A DNA stretch of 15,879 nt from an uncultured Collinsella sp. GTDB taxonomy: Bacteria; Actinomycetota; Coriobacteriia; Coriobacteriales; Coriobacteriaceae. This document shows, one piece after another, positions 14,996 to 15,879 of this stretch. Numbering within the stretch: the first letter of the stretch is position 1; every line of letters begins with the position of its first letter. The DNA lies in contig URZJ01000020.1 of NCBI GenBank assembly GCA_900552395.1, positions 1-15,879 on the forward strand, read 5' to 3'. Position numbers and translations under genes: made by a program. The notes beneath the pieces are model-generated. The model was given only the letters and a program-made list of their open reading frames with translations, was not told the origin of the DNA and made no database searches.

Positions 14996-15879
14996 ATGGC
15001 AAAAAACACCGCAAACTATGGTAACGACAGTATCCGCCAGCTCAAGGACGAGGAGCGCGTACGCCTACGCCCCGCCGTCATCTTTGGCTCGGACGGACTC
15101 GACGGTTGCGCGCATGCCGCCTTCGAAATCCTGTCCAACGCCGTTGACGAGGCGCGCCAGGGCTACGGCAAGCTCATCACCCTCACCGCCTTTCGCGATG
15201 GCTCTATTCAGGTAGAGGACAACGGCCGTGGCTGCCCGCTCGACTGGAACCCCTCCGAGAAGCGCTTTAACTGGGAGCTCGTCTTTTGCGAGCTCTACGC
15301 CGGCGGCAAGTACAACAACAACCAGGGCGGCGACTACGACTTCTCGCTCGGCACCAACGGCCTGGGCTCCTGCGCGACCCAGTACGCTTCCGAGTACATG
15401 GACGTCACGGTTTGGCGTGACGGTAACAAGTACTCTCTGCACTTTAAGAAGGGTAAGGTCGTCGGCGCCAAAAAGAAGGCGCTCGAGATTGAGCCCAGCG
15501 ACGAGAACCGCACCGGCACCACCATCAAGTGGCGCCCCGATCTTGAGGTCTTTACCTCGATCAGCATTCCCCACGAGTGGTACCGCGAGACCATGCGCCG
15601 CCAGGCCGTGGTCAACGCCAACGTGACCTTCCGCCTGCGCATCGAGGGCGATGATGGCGAGTTTACCGAAGAGGACTTTTGCTACCCCAAGGGCATCGAG
15701 GACTATGTGCTCGAGAAGGTCGGTGCCGACTACCTCACCGAGCCCTTCTTTATCGAGGCCGACCGTCGCGGTCGCGACCGCGAAGACCTGCCCGACTACA
15801 ACGTAAAGATCACCGCGTGCATGTGCTTCTCGCGCACTTTCATGATGCAGGAGTACTACCACAACTCATCGTGGCTCGA
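14996..15879 (+). CDS. Type IIA DNA topoisomerase subunit B, divergent ParE/GyrB-like (3' part outside window)
   Basis: The first 294 residues are visible. The GHKL ATPase domain shows the catalytic glutamate and Mg-binding asparagine in E44-ILSN48-AVDEA, D75 in VEDNGRGCP (75-80) and a lid motif GTNGLGSC (119-126); these sit two residues later than E42, N46 and D73 of E. coli GyrB. RTGTTIKWRPD corresponds to the strand before the transducer domain, which begins after about 200. The wording (IFGSDGLDGCAHAAFEILSN in place of the usual YIGST...VDNSIDEA) marks it as the divergent B-subunit branch known from clostridia and related anaerobes, distinct from housekeeping GyrB. It should pair with an A subunit, probably encoded just to the right, to decatenate or relax DNA. 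The start ATG has a GAGAGAG purine run 6-12 nt upstream. A LexA box in its promoter suggests DNA-damage control. Confidence 0.93.
   Translation, partial: MAKNTANYGNDSIRQLKDEERVRLRPAVIFGSDGLDGCAHAAFEILSNAVDEARQGYGKLITLTAFRDGSIQVEDNGRGCPLDWNPSEKRFNWELVFCELYAGGKYNNNQGGDYDFSLGTNGLGSCATQYASEYMDVTVWRDGNKYSLHFKKGKVVGAKKKALEIEPSDENRTGTTIKWRPDLEVFTSISIPHEWYRETMRRQAVVNANVTFRLRIEGDDGEFTEEDFCYPKGIEDYVLEKVGADYLTEPFFIEADRRGRDREDLPDYNVKITACMCFSRTFMMQEYYHNSSWL

Noticed and set aside
1..15879. CRISPR array, tRNA/rRNA genes, insertion sequences or a phage or defence island
   Set aside because: No regularly spaced repeats, no tRNA-like cloverleaf that I could recognise, no transposase, integrase or known defence genes.

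Overview
The window looks like a chromosomal stretch from a Coriobacteriia actinobacterium, most likely Collinsella or a close relative. This is inferred from the high G+C, the protein style (LuxR-type regulators beside large secreted proteins, a CoA-disulfide reductase/rhodanese fusion, a divergent topoisomerase B subunit), strong AGGAG-type ribosome binding sites and occasional TTG starts. No database search was possible. I see no tRNA, rRNA, CRISPR array, transposase or phage gene.

Left part (1-3117, minus strand). The window opens inside an ABC transporter with ATPase and FtsX-like permease in one chain (1-1002, truncated by the window edge). Upstream of it is a short intergenic region with a palindromic repeat that recurs near 7100. 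Then comes a CoA-disulfide reductase with a C-terminal rhodanese domain (1224-2915), preceded by a 50-codon fragment of another rhodanese (2918-3070). A textbook terminator (3089-3116) separates this block from the next.

Redox operon and its probable regulator (3142-7126). On the minus strand, in transcription order, are a 48-residue membrane peptide ending in a CLEC motif (CD1871A-like, TTG start), a NapH/YccM-type membrane polyferredoxin (TTG start, overlapping the previous gene by 8 nt) and a TlpA-like thioredoxin lipoprotein. Together they could carry electrons from the cytoplasm across the membrane to an extracytoplasmic dithiol. Divergently transcribed is an OmpR-type response regulator and sensor kinase pair (ATGA overlap), a reasonable candidate to control the operon. 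The kinase's last 16 codons lie in the second copy of the palindromic repeat.

Middle (7178-9506). A GMP synthase made only of the ATP-pyrophosphatase and dimerisation domains (no glutamine amidotransferase domain) lies on the minus strand with its own terminator and a consensus -10 box. Divergent to it is a 334-residue regulator with a LuxR-type C-terminal helix-turn-helix.

Right part (9507-15879). The regulator is followed by a 1460-residue secreted protein with a probable Tat signal, a CnaB-like domain, long beta-rich regions, a Ser/Gly linker and a degenerate LAGTG sorting signal whose C-terminal tail may be frameshifted. A convergent hexapeptide-repeat acetyltransferase (maltose/galactoside type) follows. 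The window ends in the N-terminal 294 residues of a divergent type IIA topoisomerase B subunit. Its promoter region carries a perfect CGAAC-N4-GTTCG sequence, the Gram-positive LexA (SOS) box consensus.
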